The position numbers and the translations under genes were made by a program. The notes beneath the pieces are model-generated. The model was given only the letters and a program-made list of their open reading frames with translations, searched no databases and had not been told where the DNA came from. This document shows positions 42,352-51,037 of a stretch of DNA of 64,000 bases, piece after piece. Numbering within the stretch: position 1 is the stretch's first letter; every line of letters starts with the position of its first letter. Origin of the DNA: Aeromicrobium sp. Root472D3 (lineage in GTDB: Bacteria; Actinomycetota; Actinomycetes; Propionibacteriales; Nocardioidaceae); contig NZ_LMET01000003.1 of assembly GCF_001426485.1 (NCBI RefSeq), positions 159,212 to 223,211 of the forward strand, given 5' to 3'.

Positions 42352-43280
42352 CAGACCTTCACATCCACGAGCTTGCCGATCCAGAAGTACCCGACGACGT
42401 AGAGCACCCCGGAGACGCCCACCAGCAGCTGGCCGGTCCCGGTCGTGAACAGGGGCGTGAACGTGCTCGGGTTCCGCCAGAACATGAACGCGGCCATCAC
42501 GATCGGCAGCGCCATCATGACCTTCGCCGACGCTCGACCTTCCGCTGAGATCGCGCGCACCTGCTTGGCGAGGGTGTTGCGCTCACGGATCGTCTCGCCG
42601 ACGCGGTCGAGCACCTCACTGAGGTTGCCGCCGGTGTCGCGCTGGATCGCGACGGCGTCGGTGATCCAACCGAAGTCCTCGCTGCGCATGCGGGTCGCTG
42701 TCTCGCGCATCGCGTCGACGGTGTCGAGCCCCAGCCGGCCCTCGTTCACGATGCGCGCGAACTCCTCGGCCGTGGGGCTCTGGGCATCGGCGGAGACGGT
42801 GTCGAGCGCGCTCGGCAGACTGTGCCCGGCGCGCAGGGCCGACGAGATGACCTCGAGCGTCGACTCGAGCTGGTCGGCGAAGGCCTCCTGTCGCTTGCGC
42901 TTGCGAGAGCCGATCACGACACGCGCGCCGAAGGGCACCAGCGCACCCAGCAGCAGCCCGACCAGCACGCCGCCGAGCACGTAGCCCAGCATGGAGACGA
43001 CCACTGCGGTCGCGATGACGGCCGTCGCGAAGCTCGACTGCTGCATCCGGATGCCGGCCATCTCGAGGTCGCGGCTCGGGAAGGGGTTCCAGCCCCGGCT
43101 GCGCAGCACCCGGTCGACCGTCGCCTCCATGTGCTCGACGAGCGTCTCGAGCGGGGAGGTTCGCACCTCGCCCGGGGCGAGGCGTCGTTCCACCGGCACG
43201 CGCGGCGCGGGAGGCGCGGTCAGGAGGTACACGACCAGGGCCAGTGCGAGCAGCACGAACAGCACACCTGCGGCGAACAC
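42351..43280 (-). CDS. tadB: Tad/Flp pilus inner-membrane platform protein TadB
   Basis: A 309-residue T2SF-domain membrane protein. After an N-terminal helix (VLFVLLALALVVYLLTAPPA) comes QEAFADQLESTLEVISSALR AGHSLPSALDTVS, EEFARIVNEGRLGLDTVDAM and RDTGGNLSEVLDRVGETIRE, the recognised TadB block. Helices at both ends and around residues 85-120 anchor it. GTG start 43280 lies 1 base after the tadA stop. Confidence 0.9.
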   Translation of the reverse strand: MFAAGVLFVLLALALVVYLLTAPPAPRVPVERRLAPGEVRTSPLETLVEHMEATVDRVLRSRGWNPFPSRDLEMAGIRMQQSSFATAVIATAVVVSMLGYVLGGVLVGLLLGALVPFGARVVIGSRKRKRQEAFADQLESTLEVISSALRAGHSLPSALDTVSADAQSPTAEEFARIVNEGRLGLDTVDAMRETATRMRSEDFGWITDAVAIQRDTGGNLSEVLDRVGETIRERNTLAKQVRAISAEGRASAKVMMALPIVMAAFMFWRNPSTFTPLFTTGTGQLLVGVSGVLYVVGYFWIGKLVDVKV

Positions 43281-43281
43281 G

Positions 43282-44766
43282 TCAGGCCGCCGGGTCGAAC
43301 ATCGAGAGGTCGTACGGCACGCCGGCTTCGTCGAACCGGTCGAGGAAGCGCGGCCGCAGCCCGGTCGGTCGTGCCTCGCCCCGTGGACGGCCGTTCTCGT
43401 CGAGACCCTGTGAGTGGTCGAACACGAAGGCGTCCTGCAGCGTCACGATGTCGCCCTCCATGCCGATCACCTCGGTCACGTGCGTGACCCGGCGGCTGCC
43501 GTCGCGCATGCGCTGGATCTGGATGACGAGGTCGATCGCCGACGCGGTCTGCTCGCGGATGGCTCGCAGCGGCAGCTCCATCCCGGCCATCAGCACGAGC
43601 GTCTCCAGACGGGCGAGCGCGTCGCGCGGGCTGTTGGCGTGCAGGGTCGAGATCGACCCCTCATGCCCCGTGTTCATGGCCTGCAGCATGTCGAGCGCCT
43701 CGCCACCGCGGCACTCGCCGACGATGATGCGATCGGGTCGCATGCGCAGCGAGTTGCGCACCAGGTCGCGGATCGTCACCTCGCCGTTGCCCTCGATGTT
43801 CGGGGGTCGGCTCTCGAGGGTCACGACGTGGTCCTGCTGCAGCTTGAGCTCGACGGCGTCCTCGATCGTGACGATGCGTTCGGTCGCGGGGATGAACGAC
43901 GACAGCACGTTGAGCATCGTCGTCTTGCCGGTTCCGGTGCCGCCCGACACGAGGATGTTGAGCTTCGCCTCGACGCATTGGCGGAAGAACTCGGCGAGCC
44001 GTGGGCTGAACGAGCCGAACGAGATCAGGTCGTCCACCGTGAACGGGGTGTCGGAGAACTTGCGGATCGTCAGGGAGGACCCGTTGACGGCGAGCGGCGG
44101 GATGACCGCGTTGACCCGTGATCCGTCCTGCAGGCGGGCGTCCACCAGCGGCGACGACTCGTCGATGCGGCGTCCGACGCGCGCGACGATGCGCTCGATG
44201 ACGCGCCGCAGGTGGTCCTCGTCGGTGAAGCGCAGTCCCGACAGCGTGATGCCGTTGCGCTCGACGTAGATCGTGTCGTGGCCGTTGACCATGATCTCGG
44301 TGACGGTCGGGTCCTCCAGCAGGCGCTGCAGGGGGCCGAGGCCGAGGGCGTCGTCCTCGAGCTCCTGCAGGACGGTGCGTCGCTCGCCGGGGGCCAGCAC
44401 GAGGCGCTCGTCATCGACGACCTTCGCGAGCTCCGAGCGCACGAGGTCGTGCAGCTGGGCCTCGGTCAGGTCGGGATCGTTGATGCGCGAGCCGATGCGC
44501 TCGTACAGCACCGACAGCACGCGGGCCTTGGTCTGCGCGAGGCCGTCCGTGACGGGGGCGGGGGCAGGGGCCGTTGCTGTCGTGGCGGTCCGGACCGGCG
44601 GACGCGGAGGTGCCAGCACGGTGGTCGACCCGAGGTCCGACGACGTCTGAGGCGCACGCGGCGAGGTGGAGGAGTGCTGACGCGCTGGCGGCGTGTCAAC
44701 CAGGGGAGGGGCGGGGTGGCCGGGTTCCTGGCGGTGCTTGGCGGCGATGCGGTCGGCGAGACTCAT
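43282..44766 (-). CDS. tadA: Tad/Flp pilus secretion ATPase TadA (CpaF)
   Basis: A 494-residue type II/IV secretion ATPase. A Pro/Thr-rich N-terminal stretch (to about residue 75) precedes the N-domain (PLQRLLEDPTVTEIMVNGHD, VGRRIDESSPLVDARLQDGS). The ATPase core has NILVSGGTGTGKTTMLNVLS (Walker A), VTLESRPPNIEGNGEVTIRD, RMRPDRIIVGECRGGEALDM (Walker B) and STLHANSPRDALARLE (His box). It powers pilin polymerisation. It overlaps tadZ by 4 bases. Confidence 0.95.
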   Translation of the reverse strand: MSLADRIAAKHRQEPGHPAPPLVDTPPARQHSSTSPRAPQTSSDLGSTTVLAPPRPPVRTATTATAPAPAPVTDGLAQTKARVLSVLYERIGSRINDPDLTEAQLHDLVRSELAKVVDDERLVLAPGERRTVLQELEDDALGLGPLQRLLEDPTVTEIMVNGHDTIYVERNGITLSGLRFTDEDHLRRVIERIVARVGRRIDESSPLVDARLQDGSRVNAVIPPLAVNGSSLTIRKFSDTPFTVDDLISFGSFSPRLAEFFRQCVEAKLNILVSGGTGTGKTTMLNVLSSFIPATERIVTIEDAVELKLQQDHVVTLESRPPNIEGNGEVTIRDLVRNSLRMRPDRIIVGECRGGEALDMLQAMNTGHEGSISTLHANSPRDALARLETLVLMAGMELPLRAIREQTASAIDLVIQIQRMRDGSRRVTHVTEVIGMEGDIVTLQDAFVFDHSQGLDENGRPRGEARPTGLRPRFLDRFDEAGVPYDLSMFDPAA

Positions 44767-45902
44767 GAGAGCTTCTCCCCTCGGTGGGTGTGGTGGACGG
44801 TCCTGGACTCCGTGATCTCGGCGGTCAGGACCTGCAACGGCTTGCGGAGGGGGTTCCTCTTCGTCCCGACGGCCAGCTGGCCGTGGTTGGCGGCCAGCGC
44901 GATCCGGTCCGACATCGGCACGACGGTCGTGATCGGCAGCCCGAGCATGCGCTCGGCGTCGCGGACGGAGAGCCCGGCCCGTCGGTCGGCGCGGTTGAGC
45001 AGCACGTGACGTCCCGATGGGAGCAGCCCGAGGTCGCCGAGGACGTCGAGGGCCTTGCGGGCCGATCGCAGCGTCGCGACGTCCAGCGCCGTCACCATGA
45101 CGACGTCGGAGGCCTCCTCGAGGCTCGAGAGCGTCTCCTCCAGGAGCCCGGCCGACGTGTCGACGACGACGTAGCGGAACGAGGCGGACAGCTGGCTGAC
45201 GAGCTTGCGGATCTGGTCGCCCGTGACGTCGGCGCAGTCGGCCGGGCCGGTCGCGCCGCACAGCACGTAGAAGCCCTCGGCGTGGGTCGACAGCAACGTG
45301 CGCACGTACATCGAGTCGACGCCCTCGGAGGCGAACGCGTCGACGACGGTGTGCTCGGGTCGCAGGTCGAGCATCGAGGCGACGTCGCCGAACTGCAGGT
45401 CGAGGTCGATCAGCACGACCTCCCACGGAGCCGCCGCCGCCAGGACGGCCGTCAGGTTCACCGCCGTCGTGGTCTTGCCCACGCCGCCCTTCGGCGAGGC
45501 CACGACGACGACCCGGGGTGCGACCGACGCGACGGTGCCCTGCTCGGGGTCCCGGGTCTCGCCGTCGACCAGTCGCGCCAGGTCGGCGGCGTCCGTGGCG
45601 GGATCGATCACGTGAGCGAAGCCCGCCTTGGCGGCCCGACGGGCGACGCCGCGGGTCGGCGGCGCCACCAGCACCATGACGAGATCGGGCCAGTCGGCCA
45701 GCACGTTGCGCGCGTAGGTGAGCGCCCGCTCCTCCGAGACGCCTGATCCGACGAAGACGACATCGGGGTGGAGGTCCGACCTCGGCTCGTCGGACGGCGA
45801 GAGGTCTGCCTGCCGGTCAGCGGAGACGACCCGGTGCCCGGGGAGCGAGGAGACCCGCTCCCCGAACGCCGGGTCGACCGCGACGAGCAGGACGGTGCTC
45901 AC
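44763..45902 (-). CDS. tadZ: Tad pilus localisation ATPase TadZ/CpaE (MinD-like)
   Basis: A 379-residue protein. A degenerate receiver-like N-domain (VSTVLLVAVDPAFGERVSSL, HPDVVFVGSGV) is followed by a MinD/ParA-type ATPase with the deviant Walker A VVVASPKGGVGKTTTAVNLT, VLIDLDLQFGDVASML, FRYVVVDTSAGLLEETLSSL and VLLNRADRRAGLSVRDAERM. It places the pilus machine at the correct cell site. GTG 45902 overlaps the cpaB-like stop (GTGA). Confidence 0.9.
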   Translation of the reverse strand: MSTVLLVAVDPAFGERVSSLPGHRVVSADRQADLSPSDEPRSDLHPDVVFVGSGVSEERALTYARNVLADWPDLVMVLVAPPTRGVARRAAKAGFAHVIDPATDAADLARLVDGETRDPEQGTVASVAPRVVVVASPKGGVGKTTTAVNLTAVLAAAAPWEVVLIDLDLQFGDVASMLDLRPEHTVVDAFASEGVDSMYVRTLLSTHAEGFYVLCGATGPADCADVTGDQIRKLVSQLSASFRYVVVDTSAGLLEETLSSLEEASDVVMVTALDVATLRSARKALDVLGDLGLLPSGRHVLLNRADRRAGLSVRDAERMLGLPITTVVPMSDRIALAANHGQLAVGTKRNPLRKPLQVLTAEITESRTVHHTHRGEKLS

Positions 45903-46603
45903 TTCAGGACGCCGTCCGCGGTCACGAGGCGGCGGTCGATCTCTGCGTCGTCGCCCTGCTTGGTCAGGTAGATGCGTCCGAACTCGGCGGTGTGGACGAT
46001 CTTCTCGGCGTCGAGCGACATGACGGCCAGACGTACCTCGTACTCGTCGGTGGCACCGTCCGCACCGATCCCGGCGACCCCCTTGCTCGACAGCACCAGC
46101 ACCTTGTTGACCGCGAAGTTGGTCTGGCGCTCGGCGTCGTAGCTCGCGGCCACGCCGACGGTGTCGCCGGCCTTCAGCGTCCCGCCGAGGGCGCGCACCG
46201 CGGCGACCTTGATCGTGATCTCCTGCATGCCCTTCGGCACCTCGACGCCCTTGCCGTCGTCGGCGCCCGAGCCGTCCGCGGTGTCTCCGAACCGACCGGA
46301 CACGAGCACCTCGCCGGGAACCAGCGCGGACGTCGTGACCAGACCCGCGACGTCGTCGAGCGTCGTCACGGCCGTGTCGGGCACCGCCGCCTTCGGCAGC
46401 TGGACGGTCTCGACGGCATCGCCGAGACCGGACGCCTCGGTGCCGGCAGGTACGTCGCTGACGACCCGGATCGCCGGCACGAGCTCGGTGCCCTCGAAGG
46501 CCCGGTCGTCGGCGTCGTTGACGTAGGCGACGAGACTCACGATCCCCAGCAGCGCCAGGACGACCGCGGCGATCGCGGCGACGACTCGCTTGTTGATGTT
46601 CAC
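45899..46603 (-). CDS. SAF-domain Flp pilus assembly protein CpaB/RcpC-like
   Basis: A 234-residue protein with an N-terminal helix (VVAAIAAVVLALLGIVSLVA), a SAF-like domain (DVPAGTEASGLGDAVETVQL to LVPGEVLVSGRF) and an RcpC/CpaB C-terminal part (KGMQEITIKVAAVRALGGTL, KAGDTVGVAASYDAERQTNF). No outer-membrane secretin gene is present, as expected in a Gram-positive, so the protein presumably works in the wall space. It lies between flp and tadZ in the operon. Confidence 0.85.
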   Translation of the reverse strand: MNINKRVVAAIAAVVLALLGIVSLVAYVNDADDRAFEGTELVPAIRVVSDVPAGTEASGLGDAVETVQLPKAAVPDTAVTTLDDVAGLVTTSALVPGEVLVSGRFGDTADGSGADDGKGVEVPKGMQEITIKVAAVRALGGTLKAGDTVGVAASYDAERQTNFAVNKVLVLSSKGVAGIGADGATDEYEVRLAVMSLDAEKIVHTAEFGRIYLTKQGDDAEIDRRLVTADGVLK

Positions 46604-46650
46604 GCGTGCTCAACCACCCTCACGGTTGCGGTGCTGTCGTGAAAGCACGC

Positions 46651-46685
46651 GTCAGCGGGCGCCTCCCGAGAGACGACCCGCTGAC
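46651..46685 (-). terminator. Hairpin between flp and the cpaB-like gene
   Basis: GTCAGCGGG (46651-46659) pairs with CCCGCTGAC (46677-46685), 9 bp with a 17-base loop. It lies just after the flp stop. It could be a partial terminator or an RNA-end stabiliser that lets the pilin be made in excess of the machine genes. There is no clear U-tract. Confidence 0.45.
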
Positions 46686-46701
46686 ACGAGCTGGTGCTGG
46701 T

Positions 46702-46902
46702 CTAGATCTTGCCGGCGATGTCGGTGATCCTGCTGGTCAGGCCGGTCTGGATCAGGCCGAATCCGACCGCGAGGACGAAGGCGACGACCGCGCCGAGCAG
46801 CACGACGTACTCGGTGAACGCGGCCCCGCGCTCCTCACGAGACTCCGCAGCCTGGAACAGGACCGACTTGACGAACGCGATGGTGTGCATGGGTGACCAC
46901 AT
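46702..46902 (-). CDS. flp: Flp-family type IVb prepilin
   Basis: A 66-residue major pilin of the Tad system. The leader ends SREERG and is followed by AAFTEYVVLLGAVVAFVLAV, the class IVb cleavage motif with Glu at +5 and Tyr at +6, then a hydrophobic helix and a short tail (TGLTSRITDIAGKI). ATG 46902 was preferred over ATG 46890 because GGGAG lies about 10 bases upstream of it. No prepilin peptidase gene (TadV) is in the window. Confidence 0.92.
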   Translation of the reverse strand: MWSPMHTIAFVKSVLFQAAESREERGAAFTEYVVLLGAVVAFVLAVGFGLIQTGLTSRITDIAGKI

Positions 46903-47209
46903 GTGGATCACACTCCCTCTCCCTAGTTGGCGCCCCTCAGCGCCACTCCCTGAGCGCCTCCGAGCGGAAGCGCTTGAGAAGAAGTTAGACCTGCCGGAGA
47001 GGTCTGCAACAGGATTCGGGACAAAAAGACCAAAGTCCCGCCAAAGATAGTTCGAAAGAACTATGACCCCCTGTCCGCGTTGACCCGCCGACATGGTCTT
47101 TGTGGCTCAGATCACGCATTCCACCGCCAGGTAGGGACCTTCATCCCTACTGTGGGACTACGCGCCCGAGGTCGGGGTGCCCGGCTTGGGAGGGCTGAGG
47201 GAGATGCGG
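46903..47209. promoter_or_regulatory. Divergent flp / tadE control region rich in inverted repeats
   Basis: 307 bases without a gene, visibly more AT-rich than the surroundings. On minus, TTGCAG (47004-47009) and TAACTT (46982-46987), 16 bases apart, make a good promoter for flp. Dyads are AGACCT/AGGTCT (46987-47005), CGGGAC/GTCCCG (47017-47040), ATAGTTC-GAAA-GAACTAT (47047-47064) and GTAGGGACCTTCATCCCTAC (47131-47150). Two further hairpins lie in the flp leader (46928-46945 and 46953-46974). Several dyads fit operators of a GGGAC-type response regulator. Confidence 0.6.
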
Positions 47210-47689
47210 ATGCAGCGGAGGAATCGTCGGTCGCAGGAGGCCGACCGGGGAGCGGTGACCATCGAGTTCGTGCTGGTGCTGCCGTTCTTCCTGTTCCTGA
47301 TCTTCCTGCTGATCGGCATGGGCACGATGTTCAGCTTCCGTCAGGCACTCAGCCAGGCGGCGACCGAGGGCGCGCGGGCGGCCGCCGTGCAGCCGCTCAA
47401 CGCCACGACGTCGGCACGCACGAGCGATGCGCTGGCCGCGATCAACGGGACCCTCGGAGCGCAGGCCGACGTCACGTGCGCAGGCGGGGTGCTGAGCCGC
47501 AAGGGGGTCGCAGCCGGCACGTGCTCGGTCAGCGCTCCCACCACGTGCGACGGTGACAAGAAGTGCGTCACCGTGCGCCTGACGTACAACTACCGTGATC
47601 ACCAGGTCACGGGGTCGATGCCGTTCGTGCCGGGCGCCCTGTACCCGTCGGCCCTGACGTACGTGTCGTCCGCCCGGGTGTCGCAGTGA
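47210..47689 (+). CDS. tadE: TadE-like pilus-associated membrane protein
   Basis: A 159-residue pseudopilin-like protein. The TadE signature is DRGAVTIEFVLVLPFFLFLI (cleavable G/A-V-x-x-E-F type) followed by a helix, then SFRQALSQAATEGARAAAVQ and an extracellular part with four cysteines (TCAG, TCSV, TCDG, KCVT). ATG 47210 was preferred over 47204 because GGGAG is then 6 bases upstream. It is coupled to the next gene by GTGA and diverges from flp. Confidence 0.85.
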   Translation: MQRRNRRSQEADRGAVTIEFVLVLPFFLFLIFLLIGMGTMFSFRQALSQAATEGARAAAVQPLNATTSARTSDALAAINGTLGAQADVTCAGGVLSRKGVAAGTCSVSAPTTCDGDKKCVTVRLTYNYRDHQVTGSMPFVPGALYPSALTYVSSARVSQ

Positions 47690-49350
47690 GGCGCCCGCAC
47701 CGGGCCCCGCGCGACGAGCGCGGCGCGATCATGGTCTTCACGGTCCTCATCACGACGGTCCTGATGGTCGTCGCGGCCTTCGTCGTCGACCTCGGCATCG
47801 ATCGCATCGTCCGCACCGACATGCAGTCGTTGGCCGACACGACGGCGATGGACGTGTCGACCGTCATCGACGGCTCGAAGACGACCGACCAGATCAAGGC
47901 GTCGAGCGCCTACACGTCCGCTCTGGCCGCGACGTTGGCTCGCAACCGCCCGTCGGTGGCCGCGACGGTCGCCGACTCCGACGTCGTCGTCACGTTCGGC
48001 ATGGCCAAGGCCGACGGCACGTGGCTCCGGGACGCCGGCGGGGCCGAGTACCCGAACGCGGTCCGGGTCAGCGCCTCGGGCGTCAGCTCGATACGCCTGT
48101 GGCCCGGCAGCGACCCCGCGAAGCCACGGCGGACCGCGATCGCCGCGCGCCAGCCCCGTTCGGCCTGCATCACGGCCGGCTCCTACCTCGCAGCGCTCGA
48201 CACGTCGGCCGGCGGCACGCCCCTGTCGAACTTCCTCAACGAGATCGCGCCGACGTCCGCGGCGGTCTTCTCCAGCGCCGGCCTGGTGGCGATCAAGAGC
48301 GTCAGCGTCCCGCTGGCCCAGCTCGTCGCCGAGCTCAACGTCGCCAACCCGTCGTCGCCCCTCGACGCCGACGTGACGCTCGGCAGCCTGGCCAGCGCGG
48401 CCGTCCGCGTGCTCGAGAAGCAGCCAGGCGGTGCCGCGACCGGGGTCGTCTCGGAGCTCAATCGGATCGCGTCCGTCAGCGGCTCCGCCGGCATCTCCGA
48501 GACGATCAAGCTTGGCGAGCTCCTGCAGCTCGGAGTGGGCAACAGCGCCGCGGTGCTGTCGGGTGACGTCAACGTCTTCGACCTCCTGACCGGCACGGTG
48601 ATGGCCTTCGACGGTGCGCACGTCGTCGATCTCAAGCAGCTCGGTGTGACGGTGCCCGGCTTCGCGATCACGAGTCTCAAGGCGACGGTCGTCAACCCTC
48701 CCAAGACCGTCTGCGGCGGTGCCGGCTCGGAGGTCACGTCGTCGCAGGTGTCGCTCGAGGCCAACGTCACGCTGTCGGTGCCGAAGTACAAGAAGTGCGG
48801 CGCCCTCGACCTCGTGTGCGCGCTGGGCGGTCTGGTGGGTTCCCTGCTGTCGACCCTGGGCGGCAGCTGGGGCAGCGACGGCATGGACGTCCTGCGGTTC
48901 AAGCTCGTGCTGGGGGCCGTCAGCGCCACCACCAAGGTGACGGCCGTCAACGCGTGCGAGCCGAGCCCGGACGTGTCGGTCTCGACGACGACATCGGCAA
49001 CCAACGGTTCGTTGAGCCTCGAGGTGCTGAGCCCGCTGCTGCAGGTGCAGGTCGGCCTGCCCCAGGCGTTGGCCTCGACGTCGACCCACACGTTCACGCA
49101 GTCGCCCAGCACCTGGAACCACGTGGGCGGCGTCGGCTCCGACCTCGTCGGCCCGGTCAGCCTCGCCACGCTGCTCTCGAACTCGGGGAAGACCTCCGCG
49201 GTGATCCTCAACGGGGGAGGCGTGAATCTGGGTTCGCAGCTGACGACGGCGCTCAACACGGGGCTCGCGGGCCTCGGTCTCTCGCTCAACGGTGCAGCCG
49301 TGACGCTCGACAAGATGAGCACGTGCAGCGTCTTCGGGCTCCGCAAGTGA
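47686..49350 (+). CDS. TadG-like surface protein
   Basis: A 554-residue protein with the TadG-like N-terminus DERGAIMVFTVLITTVLMVV AAFVVDLGIDRIV followed by the usual MQSLADTTAMDVSTVI. The rest is a long extracellular region rich in Ser, Thr, Val and Ala with six or more cysteines (for example TVCGG, KKCGALDLVCAL, NACEPS, STCSVF). It is longer than most TadG proteins and may serve as a surface-exposed part or tip of the Flp system. GTG start overlaps tadE. Confidence 0.75.
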   Translation: MRRPHRAPRDERGAIMVFTVLITTVLMVVAAFVVDLGIDRIVRTDMQSLADTTAMDVSTVIDGSKTTDQIKASSAYTSALAATLARNRPSVAATVADSDVVVTFGMAKADGTWLRDAGGAEYPNAVRVSASGVSSIRLWPGSDPAKPRRTAIAARQPRSACITAGSYLAALDTSAGGTPLSNFLNEIAPTSAAVFSSAGLVAIKSVSVPLAQLVAELNVANPSSPLDADVTLGSLASAAVRVLEKQPGGAATGVVSELNRIASVSGSAGISETIKLGELLQLGVGNSAAVLSGDVNVFDLLTGTVMAFDGAHVVDLKQLGVTVPGFAITSLKATVVNPPKTVCGGAGSEVTSSQVSLEANVTLSVPKYKKCGALDLVCALGGLVGSLLSTLGGSWGSDGMDVLRFKLVLGAVSATTKVTAVNACEPSPDVSVSTTTSATNGSLSLEVLSPLLQVQVGLPQALASTSTHTFTQSPSTWNHVGGVGSDLVGPVSLATLLSNSGKTSAVILNGGGVNLGSQLTTALNTGLAGLGLSLNGAAVTLDKMSTCSVFGLRK

Positions 49351-49364
49351 CCATTGCCACGTCA

Positions 49365-49391
49365 CTTTACATTTGCTACCTTCGTGTAAAG
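49365..49391. promoter_or_regulatory. Inverted repeat upstream of alkB (candidate TetR operator)
   Basis: CTTTACA (49365-49371) and TGTAAAG (49385-49391) form a perfect 7-bp dyad with a 13-base spacer, 32 bases before alkB. The sequence is AT-rich in an otherwise GC-rich gap. The TetR gene at the end of the alk operon is the natural candidate to bind it. Confidence 0.55.
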
Positions 49392-49422
49392 CGCCGCTCC
49401 CACGGCGCACCGAGGAGGAGCC

Positions 49423-50616
49423 ATGACCATCGAGGCGACCGTCGACGGCACGACCGTCCAGTGGCGCGACCGCAAGCGTTATCTCTGGATCATCGGGGCC
49501 ATCGTCCCCCTGATCCCCGTCAGCATGTGGGGCCTGTACGTCCTCACGGGATCGACCGTCGTCTGGTACTTCGGCCCGTTCTTCCTGTTCGTGATCGTGC
49601 CGATCGCCGACCTGATCGCGGGCCGCGACGGTGAGAACCCTCCCGACGAGGTGCTCGAGCAGCTCGAGGACGACCGCTACTACCGCTGGGTCACGTACCT
49701 GTTCATCCCCGCGCAGATCGGCGGTCTGATCTGGGGCTCGTACCTCCTGGGCGGGGGAACCCTCCCCGGCATCGACGAGCCGCTGTCGGTCGCCGCGAAG
49801 ATCGGCCTGGCCCTCGGCCTCGGCATGGTCGCCGGCATCGGCATCAACACCGCCCACGAGCTCGGCCACAAGAAGGTCGAGTACGAGCGCTGGTTCGCGC
49901 GCGCCGCGCTCGCCCAGACGTTCTACGGCCACTTCTTCATCGAGCACAACCGCGGTCACCACGTCCGTGTCGCGACCCCCGAGGACCCCGCCAGCGGACG
50001 TCTGGGCGAGACGGTCTGGGAGTTCATGCCGCGCACGGTCGCCGGCAGCCTCACGAGTGCCTGGGGCCTGGAGAAGAAGCGCTTCGAGCGGCTCGGCACG
50101 TCCCACTGGTCGCCGAAGAACGACGTGCTCAACGCCTGGGCGTTCTCGGTCGTCCTCTGGGCCGGACTCATGGTCGCGTTCGGGTGGCAGATCTTCCCGT
50201 ACCTCGTGCTGCAGGCCGTCGCGGGCATCTGGCTGCTCGAGTCGGTCAACTTCCTCGAGCACTACGGCATGAAGCGTCAGAAGCTCGAGTCCGGCCGGTA
50301 CGAACGGGTCAACCCGAGCCACAGCTGGAACTCCAACAACATCGGCACCAACGTGCTGCTCTACCACCTGCAGCGGCACAGCGACCACCACGCCAACCCG
50401 ACCCGTCGGTACCAGGCGCTGCGCGACTTCAAGGAGGCTCCCGTGCTGCCGACCGGCTACGCGGGCATGATCGTGCTGACGTGGGTCCCGCAGGTGTGGC
50501 GGCGCGTCATGGACCACCGGGTCATCGACCACTACGACGGCGACCTGGCCCGCACCAACCTGCACCCGCGGATGGCGGATGCGTACGAGCGCAAGCACGG
50601 GAAGGCGACGGCCTGA
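49423..50616 (+). CDS. alkB: Alkane 1-monooxygenase
   Basis: A membrane di-iron enzyme that hydroxylates medium-chain n-alkanes at the terminal carbon with electrons from rubredoxin. The 397-residue protein has about six membrane helices and all His clusters: NTAHELGHKK, FIEHNRGHHVRVATPEDPAS, LQRHSDHHANPTRRYQALRD, plus the AlkB signature NFLEHYGMKR. RBS GAGGAGG precedes ATG 49423. It heads a compact operon with two rubredoxins, a reductase and a TetR regulator, the standard actinobacterial alkB cluster. Confidence 0.97.
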   Translation: MTIEATVDGTTVQWRDRKRYLWIIGAIVPLIPVSMWGLYVLTGSTVVWYFGPFFLFVIVPIADLIAGRDGENPPDEVLEQLEDDRYYRWVTYLFIPAQIGGLIWGSYLLGGGTLPGIDEPLSVAAKIGLALGLGMVAGIGINTAHELGHKKVEYERWFARAALAQTFYGHFFIEHNRGHHVRVATPEDPASGRLGETVWEFMPRTVAGSLTSAWGLEKKRFERLGTSHWSPKNDVLNAWAFSVVLWAGLMVAFGWQIFPYLVLQAVAGIWLLESVNFLEHYGMKRQKLESGRYERVNPSHSWNSNNIGTNVLLYHLQRHSDHHANPTRRYQALRDFKEAPVLPTGYAGMIVLTWVPQVWRRVMDHRVIDHYDGDLARTNLHPRMADAYERKHGKATA

Positions 50617-50617
50617 C

Positions 50618-50869
50618 ATGGCACAGTTCATCTGCCCCAACTGCGAGTACGTCTACGACGAGACGAAGGGCGACCCCCGCGAGGGATGGCCCGCCGGCAC
50701 GCCGTTCGCCGACATCGACGCAGACTGGACCTGCCCCGACTGCGGGGTGCGCGAGCAGGTCGACTTCCTGCCGATCGAGGAGTTCGAGCACAACGACCAG
50801 GACGGCCGGATCATCAGCGCAGAGGCGCGAGCGGCGCAGACGCGTCAACAGCAGAAGGAGACATCGTGA
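50618..50869 (+). CDS. Rubredoxin (AlkG1-like)
   Basis: An 83-residue rubredoxin with [20 protein letters not shown] and [20 protein letters not shown]. Compared with the next gene it has one extra residue, including an Arg, after the second CxxCG. That insertion is described for AlkG1-type rubredoxins, which do not donate efficiently to AlkB. A 30-residue polar tail follows the fold. It starts 1 base after the alkB stop and is coupled to the next rubredoxin by a 4-base overlap. Confidence 0.92.
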   Translation: MAQFICPNCEYVYDETKGDPREGWPAGTPFADIDADWTCPDCGVREQVDFLPIEEFEHNDQDGRIISAEARAAQTRQQQKETS

Positions 50870-51030
50870 AGCGGTTCGAGTGCCAGCAGTGCGGATTCGT
50901 CTACGACGAGGCGGAGGGATGGCCCGAGGAGGACATCGCCCCCGGCACCAAGTGGGACGACATCCCCGACGACTGGACGTGCCCCGACTGCGGTGCGTCC
51001 AAGGCCGACTTCGTCATGGTCGAGTTGTGA
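50866..51030 (+). CDS. rubA: Rubredoxin (AlkG2-like)
   Basis: A 54-residue one-iron electron carrier, the likely direct donor to AlkB. It has [40 protein letters not shown] and the short family end [10 protein letters not shown]. The sequence lacks the insertion seen in the preceding rubredoxin. GTG at 50866 overlaps the upstream stop (GTGA). Confidence 0.95.
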   Translation: MKRFECQQCGFVYDEAEGWPEEDIAPGTKWDDIPDDWTCPDCGASKADFVMVEL

Positions 51031-51037
51031 CGCACCG

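Noticed and set aside
46928..46974. Dual hairpin in the flp leader as an ANTAR target
   Set aside because: One stem has a hexaloop, but the loop bases do not fit the A1/G4 pattern of known ANTAR sites, and the second stem has a 2-base loop unless pairs are opened.
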